64,000 nt of DNA. It comes from Sphagnum compactum. Lineage: Eukaryota > Bryophyta > Sphagnopsida > Sphagnales. Position numbers and translations under genes: made by a program. A model generated the notes under the pieces. That model saw only the letters and a list, made by a program, of their open reading frames with translations. It was not told the DNA's origin and searched no databases. Positions 62,740 through 64,000 of this stretch are shown here, in pieces (positions within the stretch are counted from its first letter, which is position 1; each line of letters begins with the position of its first letter). Location: NCBI GenBank assembly GCA_965153455.1, contig OZ234504.1, positions 7,130,001 to 7,194,000 of the forward strand. Direction: 5' to 3'.

Positions 62740-64000
62740 CTAAGTATCTAATCAGCACATTGAAGTGTAGGATAAGGCCGATGGACGGGGGCGTTACCAA
62801 AATAAGCAAGGCAGCAACTGAGGGCAGTGTTGAATTCTGGGAATGCCACTGTCCGAGGGGCTTGCCGTGAAATGACTGGAAGAAAGTGTGTGTTTATCTT
62901 TTCTTCCAGTGTGTTCATCTCAAGGACTCACCTTTAGGCAAACTGGGAGCTATAACCAGCACCTACTGCTGCCTCCCTATTGTAAAGGATCGTAAGTACA
63001 TGGTGAGAAAAGTCAGCAGGTCTGTAGACCAAATCTGGTGCACTTGGCAGTTCATTTGCGCCTGGCGGTTTCTTTCATGTAGTAGAGCCTGAAAAAGACA
63101 GAATTGGCGTGTGCGATCCTTGACATGTGGGCACACTTTCTTCACTAGAGTTAAAAGTAGGTGTATGAGCATATTGTATTGGCAAATACGGCACTTGCCT
63201 GGGGATTCTGCATCTTTGAATCTGCATCTCTGATTCTGCACTGCACTCAAGCGGCAGAGAGAGGGGTGAATAGAGTCATATACCTGAAAACAGCTCATAG
63301 AAACCATCCTAATCCAGAGAAAACCCATTCAGCACACTATTGATCAATACTGGTCTTTTACTTGGGCTCCATGTAGTTTCATAGAATGCATTGTTGATTG
63401 ATACCAAATAACATTGTGTGTTTCTTAAAATCGCCTGTAGAATTTTTTAAAAAACCCTTTGTTCCAATGGATCCAAATTGAACTAGTCACAGTCTCATAA
63501 ATTGTGAAAACTTTTTAAAAAAAAGAAAACCCCTGCAAGCTCAAGTTTTGATGGGTTCTATCAAATGTGAGAACAAGACGCACTTGATGCTCGAATATGA
63601 AGCTGTCATGGGTCCCTCAAACCAAAAAAGCTGCAAGTCCCATGCCAGGACATACTTCAACACTCTCATCAAAGAAATGTTTTCTGCAGAAGATCACATA
63701 GTAGAGATTCGAACATGATAAACCCTTAAATTGATCAAGTCAATTTTGGTCTTCTCCATTGCAATCTCACCTAGAGGTTTACCACAAATCAGAACTGGCC
63801 AATCTTCTTTAGTTTCAGAGAATCCTTGATCCAAGTGCTCTATAAGTTTATTTTATTGTAAAGCATTCCAAGGTTTTTTTTGCTTTGTATTTGAATGCAC
63901 CTCTATGCACGGAAGATTCATTCTTAAGTGGAAGGAGTCTTCCACTGATCACATGCAGACCTTCTGCCATTTGAACTAAGAAAACCTTTTATGCTTTACG
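62740..64000. other. Right end of window; no gene recognised
   Basis: A minus-strand frame at 62963-63328 (121 codons) has no recognisable domain. No repeats of note. A gene continuing past the right edge is possible. Confidence 0.35.

Noticed and set aside
62963-63328. 121-codon minus-strand frame at the right end
   Set aside because: Cysteine-containing but without any ordered motif, splice-consistent partner or recognisable family.

Overview
This is a 64 kb piece of a land-plant nuclear genome. The evidence is a spliced gene for a chloroplast CcdA with a transit-peptide-like N-terminus, a plant-type RhoGDI, telo-box motifs at the 5' end of a ribosomal protein gene, a decayed STELLO (DUF288) copy, a U2 snRNA gene with plant-like sequence, and degenerate Ty1/copia and chromodomain Ty3/gypsy retrotransposons. 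Most of the window is AT-rich and gene-poor (about five genes in 64 kb). I cannot name the species.

Layout. 1-5.7 kb: a ten-exon ccdA gene on the minus strand; exon boundaries were read directly, and only the end of exon 1 and start of exon 2 are ambiguous. 5.8-17 kb: AT-rich intergenic DNA with a GTAG microsatellite and a 1.6 kb degenerate satellite whose orientation flips near its left end. 17.1-18.1 kb: intronless, stop-riddled STELLO pseudogene, minus strand. 18.6-21.2 kb: a duplicated ~230 bp block, a tRNA-like/SINE-like remnant, a CT/GT-rich promoter-leader region, an uninterrupted RhoGDI reading frame (plus), then four ~75 bp repeats in its probable 3' UTR. 23.7-24.2 kb: a U2 snRNA gene (plus) with a change in the branch-point recognition hexamer, followed by ~36 bp repeats. 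25.1-27.4 kb: a seven-exon gene for ribosomal protein eL8 (RPL7A), minus strand, with telo-box repeats upstream. 27.5-35.3 kb: fold-back elements, a local duplication and a dead copia element carrying a nested TIR element inside its reverse transcriptase. 35.3-54 kb: AT-rich DNA with small tandem repeats, a three-copy ~140 bp TIR element family and a 387 bp TIR element. 54.5-57.3 kb: a dead chromovirus. 59.9-60.3 kb: nine 43 bp repeats, several carrying an 8 bp inverted repeat. 60.7-61.7 kb: a two-exon conserved gene of unknown function, minus strand, with a (GA)26 tract upstream.

The genes are unrelated housekeeping loci (thylakoid redox transfer, Rho GTPase control, splicing, translation) and do not form a cluster or system. 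I found no convincing new multi-gene system. The most unusual items are the U2 variant, the nested TIR element, the fold-back family, the hairpin minisatellite and the uncharacterised two-exon gene.
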